From contig JAQCQR010000001.1 of NCBI GenBank assembly GCA_027687465.1, positions 62,001 through 126,000 on the forward strand: a DNA stretch of 64,000 nucleotides, written 5' to 3'. Position numbers and translations under genes: made by a program. Of this stretch, positions 50,498 through 57,437 are shown in pieces (within the stretch, counting starts at the first letter, position 1; every line of letters begins with the position of its first letter). The notes below the pieces were generated by a model. The model ran no database searches. It was given only the letters and a program-made list of their open reading frames with translations, and was not told the DNA's origin. The DNA is from Coriobacteriaceae bacterium AF08-21 (lineage in GTDB: Bacteria; Actinomycetota; Coriobacteriia; Coriobacteriales; Coriobacteriaceae).

Positions 50498-50605
50498 AGT
50501 CAAGCCTGATTTTCGGGTTGGGGCTGCGGTGGAAATCCTGGTCCTCTTTTGGTCCAGGATTTCCACCGCAGCCCCAACCCGTAAATTGAACGCTATCAAA
50601 CACAG
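50490..50605. repeat. Palindromic element with 28-bp perfect arms
   Basis: Perfect 28-base arms at 50514-50541 and 50554-50581 (CGGGTTGGGGCTGCGGTGGA and onward) enclose a 12-base loop. Outer CTGTGTTT and AAACACAG extend the symmetry to 116 bases. It lies exactly at the break between the IS30 fragment and the AbiEii remnant. Confidence 0.7.
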
Positions 50606-50828
50606 ATGCCGTCGCGAAGTCGATGTCGCGCGTGACGCGGCCGTCGGGGATGCGCGCGAGCAGCCCGCTTCCGCCCTTGAGGATAAACCGGCCGTCGGGG
50701 TTGCTGAACACCCTGCGCAGGAACCGGTCGCGCAAAGCCCGACGACAGCCGTCCCCGGGGTCACCGCCCCTGTCGCGAACGGCCCTCTTCAGGGCCCTGT
50801 CGAGCTGACCGCCGTTCTCGTACGTCAT
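50598..50828 (-). pseudogene. AbiEii-type nucleotidyltransferase toxin, N-terminal remnant
   Basis: MTYENGGQLDRALKRAVRDR leads to GRFILKGGSGLLARIPDGRV and TRDIDF, the GGS...DxD nucleotidyltransferase motif of type IV toxins (AbiEii). The frame is cut after about 76 residues by the palindromic element. GGAGG precedes the ATG at 50828, which overlaps the upstream antitoxin stop by ATGA, as in intact abiE operons. Confidence 0.7.
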
Positions 50829-51447
50829 TCTTCCCGCCTCCTAGCTAACGAATCGTACAGGCTGGCCCCCGCCGGCATCCCGGCTTTTGCCCCCCGGCGT
50901 CGATTTTCTCCCTCAGCGCGCCCTCGTCTTCGACGAGGCCCCTTTCGAGCGCGTCCGCGAGCACGTTCGCGACCAGGCTCAGTTCCTCCCCGGAGTCTAT
51001 CAGGTCCACCACCGTGAGCCAGGGCCTCGTCGCCGGGATGTCCGAGACGATCGCCACGTCCTTCGGGTCGAGGCGGCGCTTCCTGATGAATCAGGTTCGG
51101 GCGCTTAGTCTGCTTTCTCTCGGGCGTGCAGAACTCGTAGGGCGAGGGGCTGACCTCGCCGATGCCGTAGAGCCATGCAGCCGTCGCCCCCATGGCGACG
51201 GGGCGCCTCCCCGGGTCGATCGACAGTCAGGCCGCGAGGACGTCCTCCTCCCGCGTGCTCGGCGAGCCGCCCATGCGGTAGACGCCCTTCGCGAGCCTCT
51301 CTATGTTGCCGAGCCCTTCCAGCCTCGAGAGCGCGTACCGCTCGACGCCGAGCACCTTCGCCTGCACAGATGTGAAGAGCCCCCTTTGGGAAGAGGCGAT
51401 GTCGTTGGTGGCTCGTATGACTTCGATTTATTCCATGCTTGCATTGT
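50825..51447 (-). pseudogene. AbiEi-type antitoxin, decayed
   Basis: Segments of an AbiEi antitoxin can be read in different frames: YALSRLEGLGNIERLAKGVY (winged helix), GATAAWLYGIGEVSPSPYEF, KRRLDPKDVAIVSDIPATRP and SLYDSLARRREE. An in-frame TGA at 51227-51229 and at least two frameshifts break it. Confidence 0.65.
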
Positions 51448-51548
51448 GGAAAATAATGCAACAATGCAAGCAATACGCTCAGAATACACGGCGTTATTCG
51501 ACGGCATTCGGGGTCACTGAAACTGCGGAAACCGATTTTCGCATTTCT

Positions 51549-51812
51549 TTATTCCCATTTGTTGACCTGGGCGAATGCAATTGAAGAGGGCTTGAATCCG
51601 CCTCGCAGTTTCAAGTCAGTTTCATCCGCTCGAAATCGGCCTTCGGGGGACCAGAATTGTGAATTATTCCCGCAGGGCCTAATTATTCCCGTACCGCCGA
51701 GTACTCCGTTGTACCGCCCAGTAGGGACACACGGGAATAATTGGGTCGTTTTCCCAGGTAGAGATGCAAAAAGAAAGCCCTCGAACCAAAGGGTTCGAGG
51801 GCCGTTATTCCC
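51549..51812. repeat. Non-coding stretch with iterated GGGAATAA motif
   Basis: Five copies of GGGAATAA or its complement TTATTCCC occur at about 51549, 51662, 51680, 51730 and 51803. There is also a terminator-like hairpin GCCCTCGAACC..GGGTTCGAGGGC (51778-51803). No gene is supported between 51448 and 52280. Confidence 0.6.
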
Positions 51813-52112
51813 ACTATTTCGCTGGTGGCTTTGGTTCTGTCGTCCCGTCATTCCAGTTGCACCCAGTTTTCGGCATCGACACGGAACGCGTGCCGCCGAA
51901 TGACGCGATGTCGCGTCTCGTCGGCTTCGGGGACAAAAGCTGGGACAACTTCAAAAACTTTTTTCAAACTCAGGGCTTTGAGTTTTTGTTTTTGTCCCAA
52001 AGGAGCTTCCGGCCGTGATTCGGATGCCCGATTGGGCGGAATCGCCCGTTTCTGGAACTCAACCGCAGCATCACGCACAAGCCACTCGCAACAACTGCAA
52101 ATGATTGGTCGA

Positions 52113-52212
52113 GGGCGGCTTCCAACGCGATTCCAAAGCCGCAGGTCAGGCGACTGCGCTGCTGGCAGGGAAAGGGAGTCGTATCAGGCGGCTTGCCCAT
52201 GTGTCGACGATG
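52113..52212. repeat. Diverged intergenic repeat, copy B
   Basis: It starts GGCGGCTTCCAACGC and includes GGCGGCTTGCCCATG; it aligns with 43988-44095. It lies about 70 bases before the abiF start. Confidence 0.5.
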
Positions 52213-52280
52213 AGGCCTTCACCGAATGTCGAGAACATGCTGGTAAAATAGGCAACACTTTTTATGACAGGAGAACGAGC

Positions 52281-53243
52281 ATGGCCGAACCCCACGATAG
52301 GAAGCCGATCCTCACGATCGAGCAGCAGATAGAGCACCTCAAGCAGAAGGGCGTAGCCTTCGAGCTGTGTTCCGAGGAAGAGGCCGAGGACTACCTGCGC
52401 GACAAGTGCAACTTCTTCAAGCTCGCATCCTATCGCAAACTCTTCTCGAAATACGAGGGAGGCCCGCGCGACGGCCGCTACGTAGACCTCGACTTCGGCC
52501 AGCTACGCCTGCTCGCGGCGCTCGACCAGGAGCTACGCCACGCCCTGCTCGGCATGACGCTCGACATCGAGCACTTCCAGAAGGTGACACTGCTTCGCGA
52601 GATGGAGGACCGTGGAGAGGACGGCTACGCCATCGTGGCCGACTACATGGCATCGCTTACCACTGCAAACAGGGAGTACCGCCTGCGCGAGCTCAAGATG
52701 AGCGGCCGCAGCCCCTACAGCTCGAGCCTCTACGCGAAGTACTCCGGCGACATGCCTGCCTGGGCCTTCCTTGAGCTCACCTCGTTCGGCACCCTCATCG
52801 ACTTCGTGCGCTTCTGCGCCAGGCGATGGGGCGACAGGCGCTTCGAGGCCTCCCACTACGACCTCAAGCGCGTGAAGTCCGTCCGCAACTGCGCCGCGCA
52901 CGGCTCGTGCCTGATCAACTGCTTCGCCGAGAGGGGCGCCGCCCGGGGCTCGGCGTCCAGTGGCGTCTCCCGAAGGGTCGCCGCCGTGGGAATCCCCAAG
53001 GCGACCAGGAGGAAGTGGATGGGGAATACGGCCATGCAGGAGGTCGCGACCGTGCTCGTGGCGCACTCCGGCTTGGTACCCGAGGGCTCCTCGCGCTCGC
53101 GCGCCGCATCCGAGCTCGCCGAGATGTTCGCCAGGGCCGACGGAGAAACCGAGGCGCTGCCCGACAAGGGGCCCGACGCCGCAGCTCGCTCCGCGCTCGA
53201 GTTCCTTCGCAGGTTGACAGAATCGCTCGGGTTGGTAGAATAG
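52281..53243 (+). CDS. abiF: AbiF/AbiD-family (Abi_2) HEPN ribonuclease, abortive infection
   Basis: This 320-residue Abi_2 protein has the N-terminal signature ILTIEQQIEHLKQKGVAFEL and YLRDKCNFFKLASYRKLFSK. A helical core (HALLGMTLDIEHFQKVTLLR, WAFLELTSFGTLIDFV) follows, then the HEPN RNase motif R-x4-H at residues 202-207 (VRNCAAHGSC). Family members cause phage-induced growth arrest, and Abi_2 proteins are linked to structured RNAs and to the ancestry of Cas13. Here two tandem RNA units follow immediately, and their first promoter lies inside the last codons of this gene. The ATG at 52281 has AGGAGA 6 bases upstream; the frame extends upstream but without protein character. Confidence 0.85.
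   Translation: MAEPHDRKPILTIEQQIEHLKQKGVAFELCSEEEAEDYLRDKCNFFKLASYRKLFSKYEGGPRDGRYVDLDFGQLRLLAALDQELRHALLGMTLDIEHFQKVTLLREMEDRGEDGYAIVADYMASLTTANREYRLRELKMSGRSPYSSSLYAKYSGDMPAWAFLELTSFGTLIDFVRFCARRWGDRRFEASHYDLKRVKSVRNCAAHGSCLINCFAERGAARGSASSGVSRRVAAVGIPKATRRKWMGNTAMQEVATVLVAHSGLVPEGSSRSRAASELAEMFARADGETEALPDKGPDAAARSALEFLRRLTESLGLVE
53214..53241 (+). promoter_or_regulatory. Promoter of AbiF-associated RNA unit 1
   Basis: TTGACA (53214-53219) and TAGAAT (53236-53241) are 16 bases apart, within the 3' end of abiF. Transcription would start near 53248. Confidence 0.75.
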
Positions 53244-53247
53244 CCTG

Positions 53248-53310
53248 CAGATAGCAAAACCTTCACGGTTTTAGGGGCGGACTTGCGCAAGCGACTCTGC
53301 CCTATTTTTA
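53248..53310 (+). ncRNA. AbiF-associated structured RNA, unit 1
   Basis: A predicted 60-base RNA has hairpin 1 AAAACC-UUCAC-GGUUUU, then an 8-pair stem GGGGCGGA/UCUGCCCU. The latter encloses a 4-pair stem UUGC-GCAA-GCGA capped by a GCAA tetraloop. The last stem is followed by AUUUUUA, which can serve as terminator. It begins a few bases after the abiF stop. By position and fold it is the candidate RNA partner (antitoxin) of AbiF; that role is inferred from the family. Confidence 0.7.
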
Positions 53311-53348
53311 TATTCACTCGCTATAGGAGACGGGTGATACCTGGGTCA

Positions 53349-53376
53349 ATGACAGAACTGAGAAGCCCGGAATAAT
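53349..53376 (+). promoter_or_regulatory. Promoter of AbiF-associated RNA unit 2
   Basis: ATGACA (53349-53354) and AATAAT (53371-53376) are 16 bases apart and sit at nearly the same distance before the RNA (about 40 bases) as in unit 1. Confidence 0.6.
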
Positions 53377-53382
53377 GGAGCC

Positions 53383-53441
53383 AGTTAGAAACCCTCGGGT
53401 TTGCGGGGCGGGATCGTGAGAGCGATTCTGCCCTTTTTTTC
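53383..53441 (+). ncRNA. AbiF-associated structured RNA, unit 2
   Basis: The second unit folds as AAACC-CUCG-GGUUU, then a 9-pair stem GGGGCGGGA/UUCUGCCCU around UCGU-GAGA-GCGA with a GNRA tetraloop, followed by UUUUUUU. Many stem positions differ from unit 1 yet remain paired. The two units are a tandem duplication with separate promoters. Confidence 0.7.
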
Positions 53442-53589
53442 CTCCGTCTGCCCCAAACCAAGTAGTTCGAAGATAGCCTGTAGGTGTCCTCCTGGGCGCC
53501 TTTTATTTTCAGGGAATCGGCCGCTTCATGAACGAGCGACCGGCTTGACCTAGATCGAACCGCCTTCATCTCCGCCTAGGCGCCGGCGA

Positions 53590-53619
53590 TCAACATCGTA
53601 AATCCGCGCGTGCTACAAT
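53590..53619 (+). promoter_or_regulatory. Promoter of the yjdF leader
   Basis: TACAAT at 53614-53619 is a good -10 box. TCAACA 18 bases upstream is a weak -35. Transcription would start near 53626, at the base of the riboswitch stem. Confidence 0.5.
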
Positions 53620-53627
53620 GCGGGCAC

Positions 53628-53717
53628 CAGAGATGAAAACACAGTCCCCGTCGGGTAGTCGTGGGCGTGCGGGAGTCCGCATCAGTAACCTGCCTCCTTG
53701 GTTGTCCCTTCTCTGCA
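53628..53717 (+). ncRNA. Probable yjdF riboswitch (azaaromatic-sensing RNA)
   Basis: The leader is closed by CAGAGA (53628-53633) pairing with TCTCTG (53710-53715). It contains purine-rich and GC segments GGGTAGTCGTGGGCGTGCGG and CAGTAACCTGCCTCC, which I associate with the yjdF motif RNA. It directly precedes a yjdF gene, and the Shine-Dalgarno AAAGGAGG lies 15 bases after it. The assignment rests mainly on context and partial motif recall. Confidence 0.65.
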
Positions 53718-53746
53718 TGGTCATCTACATAAAGGAGGAACCAACC

Positions 53747-54166
53747 ATGCAGATCAGTGTGTCATCCACCCTGACCGTATATCATGACGGCCAATTCTGG
53801 GTCGGGCTGGCGGAGCATGTCGAGGACGGCAGATACGGCGTCGTCCGCATCGTCTTCGGTGCAGAACCGTCCGATGAGGAAATCCTGCGATTCGTTACAA
53901 GCAAATGGGCGAAGCTCACGTTCTTCGGTGACGAGGCCACGGAAACAAGCAAGCCCGCGAAGAATCCCAAGCGACGCGCTCGCGAGGCAGCGAAAGCCCT
54001 TAAGCGGCCCGCGGTGAGCACCAAGGCACAACAGGCGCTCGCAGCACAGCGGGAAGCGATGAAGCGGGAGTCGGCTCAAGCAAGAAGCCAGCGTCGCGCG
54101 GATGAGGCGGAGGCGCGCTTCGAGCAGCGAAAGCTGAAGCGCAAGCAGAAGCATCGCGGGCATTGA
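53747..54166 (+). CDS. yjdF: YjdF-family protein (DUF2992)
   Basis: This 139-residue protein has an N-terminal domain (STLTVYHDGQFWVGLAEHVE, VVRIVFGAEPSDEEILRFV) and a long Lys/Arg/Ala-rich C-terminal helix (about 75-139) that is expected to be coiled and basic. Family members are controlled by the yjdF riboswitch and thought to counter toxic azaaromatic compounds. AAAGGAGG lies shortly before the ATG at 53747. Confidence 0.85.
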   Translation: MQISVSSTLTVYHDGQFWVGLAEHVEDGRYGVVRIVFGAEPSDEEILRFVTSKWAKLTFFGDEATETSKPAKNPKRRAREAAKALKRPAVSTKAQQALAAQREAMKRESAQARSQRRADEAEARFEQRKLKRKQKHRGH

Positions 54167-54383
54167 TCGCCATGTGCAGCAAGGCAAACCATATACAGCA
54201 GTGGGGCCAGTTCCACTTGAAGCCGACGCCGCGTAGACGCTAATGGTGACGGCTATGCACGGGCACGGGCGAGCCACTGCACTTCACAGCTTGTTTCTCA
54301 AGTTTCTCAAGTATTTGGGACGCACACGCGGCGTTCAAAAATGCGGAGCGACTCCACATGGCTCGAGACTAAGCCGAGGTGCC

Positions 54384-54833
54384 CTACTTCTCGCCCTCCA
54401 GCAGCCCCACGATACGGTCGATGTCGACGGCGAAGTGGGGCCTTCCCTCGCGCTCGTAGCGGTCGAGGTACGCCTGGCACTCGGAGACAATGCGCTTGGT
54501 GTTGCCGTCGATGATGCGCTGGAGCGTCTCGTAGTAGGCCGAGCCCTCGGTCCTGAAGCGGCGCTGGTAGGACTTGGTTATGGGGAACATCTTGATGTAG
54601 TGGATGCCGTGGCGGCAGCCGGGGCGCGTCGTGGGGCGGGGTGGCAACGCAAAGTACTGGTCTTTGGGCACGTTGGGGGCGATGTTGGAATGCAGCGGTA
54701 CGGCGAAGTCCCTGCGCTTCCCGCGGAAACGCAGCCTCACCACCACGATGCAGGGGAGATTGTGCTTAAGCATGAGCTCGCGGTCGCCCTCGACGAGGTC
54801 GAAGAAGTCCTGGGAGATGGATACGACCTTCAC
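54384..54833 (-). CDS. ToxN/AbiQ-like endoribonuclease (type III toxin family)
   Basis: This 149-residue protein matches the pattern of ToxN/AbiQ toxins: an early beta-strand VVSISQDFFDLV, the core VVVRLRFRGKRRDFAVPLHS (where ToxN has YFVPLSS), HYIKMFPI (NNMIPV in ToxN) and a C-terminal helix YYETLQRIIDGNTKRIVSEC. I place the start at GTG 54833, 8 bases after AAGGGGG; ATGs at 54851 and 54869 lack such a site. Type III toxins need an RNA antitoxin encoded upstream. Here a structured but not clearly repetitive leader lies there. The family call is by pattern, not by catalytic proof. Confidence 0.65.
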   Translation of the reverse strand: MKVVSISQDFFDLVEGDRELMLKHNLPCIVVVRLRFRGKRRDFAVPLHSNIAPNVPKDQYFALPPRPTTRPGCRHGIHYIKMFPITKSYQRRFRTEGSAYYETLQRIIDGNTKRIVSECQAYLDRYEREGRPHFAVDIDRIVGLLEGEK

Positions 54834-54857
54834 CGGTTGCGCCCCCTTCATACGAAG

Positions 54858-55060
54858 CGGGGCCCGCATCGCTGCAGGCCCCTACAGGTGGGCGATATTC
54901 TACGCCTTGCGGCACCCCGTCGCCCACGGAGGTTAAACGTACACGTAAGCCGTACTCTGAAAGCCGCGGCTTCCGGCAAGCAGTTTATACCACGAAAGGT
55001 CGCTTTCAACGCGCATAGCTCGCAAAATAACACTCGCTGGGCCGTCACCCCTGGCCGTTG
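54858..55060 (-). other. Structured leader upstream of the ToxN-like gene (antitoxin RNA candidate)
   Basis: On the minus strand the leader has a TATAAA box near 55000, a GGGCGA..TCGCCC stem enclosing GCCGCAAGGC, and directly before the toxin start a hairpin GGGGCC-TGCAGCGATGCG-GGCCCC. No tandem repeat of the usual 35-45 base kind can be read, so the antitoxin is unproven. Confidence 0.35.
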
Positions 55061-55096
55061 CCCTCCAATCTTCATTGGAGTCAGCAGGTCAATTCA

Positions 55097-55149
55097 TATA
55101 GTTATGGGGGTGTATCCTAAAGGAAATCAAATTAATACCCCCATAACTA
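55097..55149. repeat. Hairpin AGTTATGGGGGT / ACCCCCATAACT
   Basis: Perfect 12-base arms enclose about 27 AT-rich bases. It lies in a gene-free stretch (55061-55677). Confidence 0.7.
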
Positions 55150-55188
55150 AGGAATTTTCTATTCCCACTCAATAGTTAAAAATTCTCT

Positions 55189-55345
55189 CCAGTTTGTTCC
55201 AGTTTGTCGCAGTTTGTTCTAGTTCGCCCAATTTATACCCAGTCTCAAAAATTGACGAAAATCCATGGGGTCAAATTTGGGTCACGGTTTTTCGGGTTAT
55301 CTGGGTCAATCTCTGGGGTCACGGGGGTCACGGCGATTCGTGTAA
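55189..55345. repeat. Gene-free stretch with 10-nt tandem repeats and GGGTCA motifs
   Basis: Four tandem 10-base units (CCAGTTTGTT, CCAGTTTGTC, GCAGTTTGTT, CTAGTTCGCC) are followed by at least five GGGTCA motifs within 80 bases. No gene is supported up to the resistance gene at 55678. Confidence 0.6.
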
Positions 55346-55677
55346 AAATTTAGCTCTGCTTGGCATTATATAACCAAGGGAGGGCGGGGTAGAGCGAACT
55401 CCACCAAACCCTCCCCTGGTAGCTAATCGGGATCCTCGGTCTTCGACTTGTACAGTTCAATCAAAAGTTCCGAAGCAATCAATGCCCGCTGCCTCAAAAA
55501 TGATTTTGAGAGTTTCAATTTTTACCGAAGTGGAGCTGCCTGGGTTGAAGTAGATCCCCTCTCCGACTTTGAAGCAGTAGTCACTTTCTTTCCAAGAGAA
55601 ATACCTTCCTGGGAATTCGGAACCCTCGGGAACGAGTTTGTCAAGATGATTTTTGTAAGTTTTCTAAATTCAAATAT

Positions 55678-56565
55678 TTATCCGCTGAAAAATCTCCCAA
55701 CATCTCGTGTCTGCATATTTCTACCTTTTTCTATAAAATCAGGTCTATTATTTTTAATACCATATACAATAGTTTCTATTGGATAATATTGTTCTACAAC
55801 ATCTTGATATTCCTTTGCTTTTGAAATATCAATATTTCCGTATAATCTTAATATATCTTCTCCAAAAGACACGCCAATTTCTTCTTCACTATCTTCTAGC
55901 AAATATATGAAATCACAGTATTCATCTATAATTCCAGAATCTCCAAAATCTATTACACCACATAATCTATTTTCATCATCAAGTAATAAATGATTACAAC
56001 TAAAATCATTATGGCATAAGCATTTTTTACCATCAAATATAGTTGTACTATTTAATCTTTGCATAAATTCTTCTACATATTGTTTTTCAATATCAGTAAG
56101 ACTATCATATATTGTTTCTTTAAGTAATTGATATTCTTCTAAAACATTTTGTTTATTGTCTATCGTATATGAACTTATTTCACTATAATCTAAATCGTGC
56201 ATTTGTCTTAAAAACATAGCAATATCTTGCTTTAATAATTCTTGCTTTTCTTTTGATAAGGCAAAATATATTTCTGGTGTTAAAAAAGTTCCTTTAATTT
56301 CTTTATATCCTAAAATAGATAATTCTTCACTTATATATGAATATTCTATATTTGGTATTTTAATATTTGTATTTAATTTTTTGTTTAGAAAATCATATAT
56401 TGCTTTTTCTTTTTCATACCCTTTTTTCTTATTAGCACTAAATTTGATTTTGAAAACATATTCATTATTTACAATGTATGCTTTGCTGTCATAACCCTCA
56501 CCAATCAACTTTATACTATCAACAACTATATTGCATTTTTCTTCTATTATCTTTTTTATATCCAT
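55678..56565 (-). CDS. aph(2''): APH(2'')-type aminoglycoside phosphotransferase
   Basis: This 295-residue kinase-fold protein has nucleotide loop [15 protein letters not shown], catalytic [13 protein letters not shown] (H-x-D-x4-N) and the metal site GVIDFGDSG. It resembles the APH(2'')-I enzymes that phosphorylate gentamicin-type aminoglycosides. The DNA is extremely AT-rich, unlike the GC-rich neighbours, so it was recently imported, plausibly from a low-GC Firmicute or Campylobacter-like donor. Its ATG overlaps the upstream acetyltransferase stop as TAATG. The exact variant cannot be named from memory. Confidence 0.85.
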   Translation of the reverse strand: MDIKKIIEEKCNIVVDSIKLIGEGYDSKAYIVNNEYVFKIKFSANKKKGYEKEKAIYDFLNKKLNTNIKIPNIEYSYISEELSILGYKEIKGTFLTPEIYFALSKEKQELLKQDIAMFLRQMHDLDYSEISSYTIDNKQNVLEEYQLLKETIYDSLTDIEKQYVEEFMQRLNSTTIFDGKKCLCHNDFSCNHLLLDDENRLCGVIDFGDSGIIDEYCDFIYLLEDSEEEIGVSFGEDILRLYGNIDISKAKEYQDVVEQYYPIETIVYGIKNNRPDFIEKGRNMQTRDVGRFFSG

Positions 56566-56763
56566 TAGTTTTTCTCCTTAAAATCATACACATAAATAAT
56601 TTCATCATCTACTTTATTTATTCCTCCTGCTTTTTCATAACATTTACAAGCAGAAATATTGCTTCTATTCGTTATTAAATACATTTTATAACAATCAATA
56701 GTTTTAGCATAATCACGAGCAAATGATATTAAACCCGTTCCATAACCTATAGTAAATGGTTGC
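56565..56763 (-). pseudogene. GNAT acetyltransferase, C-terminal fragment
   Basis: The AT-rich frame reads TIGYGTGLISFARDYAKTID, then NISACKCYEKAGG and [13 protein letters not shown], the acetyl-CoA-binding and C-terminal parts of a GNAT enzyme, perhaps an aminoglycoside acetyltransferase. The N-terminal half was lost near the left end of the IS1595-type transposon. It is translationally coupled to the aph gene. Confidence 0.7.
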
Positions 56764-56871
56764 AGGGGGTTTGTATGTCCCATGCATTCGTTGTGTTAGA
56801 CCACTTTGGATACTGGGACTTTTCCTATAATCTTTCTTGCTTAAATAGCAGGCGAAAGCGAAGGAGCTCCT

Positions 56872-57366
56872 ATGGTCACCAAGGATGATGCGTGTTGGAT
56901 AATCGGCCTTTCCGCAGGTGCGGGCATTGGCGTATATCTTGATGGCGGCTGGGGCGTCGATGCGCTTGTCGGGCGTGAGACCAGGGCTCATAACGACATC
57001 GACCTGTTCGTTCAGCGCGGGGATTACCAAAGGTTCGTGGATCTAATTGCTGATGAGGGGTTTTCCGAGGTGGCTGCATCTTTCACCACCGAAGATCACA
57101 CGGTGTGGCAAGACGAGGCGGGGCGCATCGTCGACCTGCATTGCTTCGATTTCGCCGAGAATGGCGATATTCTGTATCAGGGAGATCGTTTTCCCGGGGA
57201 GGTCTTTTCGGGGAGGGGGCGCATCGGCGAGGTGGAGGTGTCGTGCATCGACCCCGAAAGCCAGCTGTTGTTTCACTTGGGCTATCAGCATGACGAGCAC
57301 GACGTCCACGATGTCATGCTCCTATGCCGTGAGTACGGTTTCGACGTTCCCGAAGAATATCGCTAG
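56872..57366 (+). CDS. lnu: Lincosamide nucleotidyltransferase-like enzyme
   Basis: This 164-residue minimal nucleotidyltransferase has the motif WGVDALVGRETRAHNDIDLF (DGGWGVDAL and HxDID), VDLHCFDF as third carboxylate and CIDPESQLLFHLGYQ, which parallels Lnu(A)/(C) CIS...LLFHSGY. It should adenylylate lincomycin or clindamycin. Some family members act on aminoglycosides, so the exact drug is not certain. AAGGAGC is 6 bases before the ATG at 56872. GC content is like the host, unlike aph. Confidence 0.75.
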   Translation: MVTKDDACWIIGLSAGAGIGVYLDGGWGVDALVGRETRAHNDIDLFVQRGDYQRFVDLIADEGFSEVAASFTTEDHTVWQDEAGRIVDLHCFDFAENGDILYQGDRFPGEVFSGRGRIGEVEVSCIDPESQLLFHLGYQHDEHDVHDVMLLCREYGFDVPEEYR

Positions 57367-57437
57367 CTGTTGCTTTTTGCATCGGGTCACGACTTCAGCG
57401 CTTGCCGCAGATGCGCTGCGCCAGACCGCCCTGGACA

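Noticed and set aside
53248-53441. The two structured units as plain tandem terminators of abiF
   Set aside because: Each has a promoter just upstream and two further hairpins besides the T-tailed stem, and the fold is preserved with changed sequence.
54243-55175. 310-residue plus-strand frame
   Set aside because: Antisense to the ToxN-like gene and continuing through non-coding repeats; no protein pattern.
55448-55786. 112-residue plus-strand frame before the aph gene
   Set aside because: Overlaps the 3' end of aph, changes base composition midway and has no recognisable domain or ribosome-binding site.
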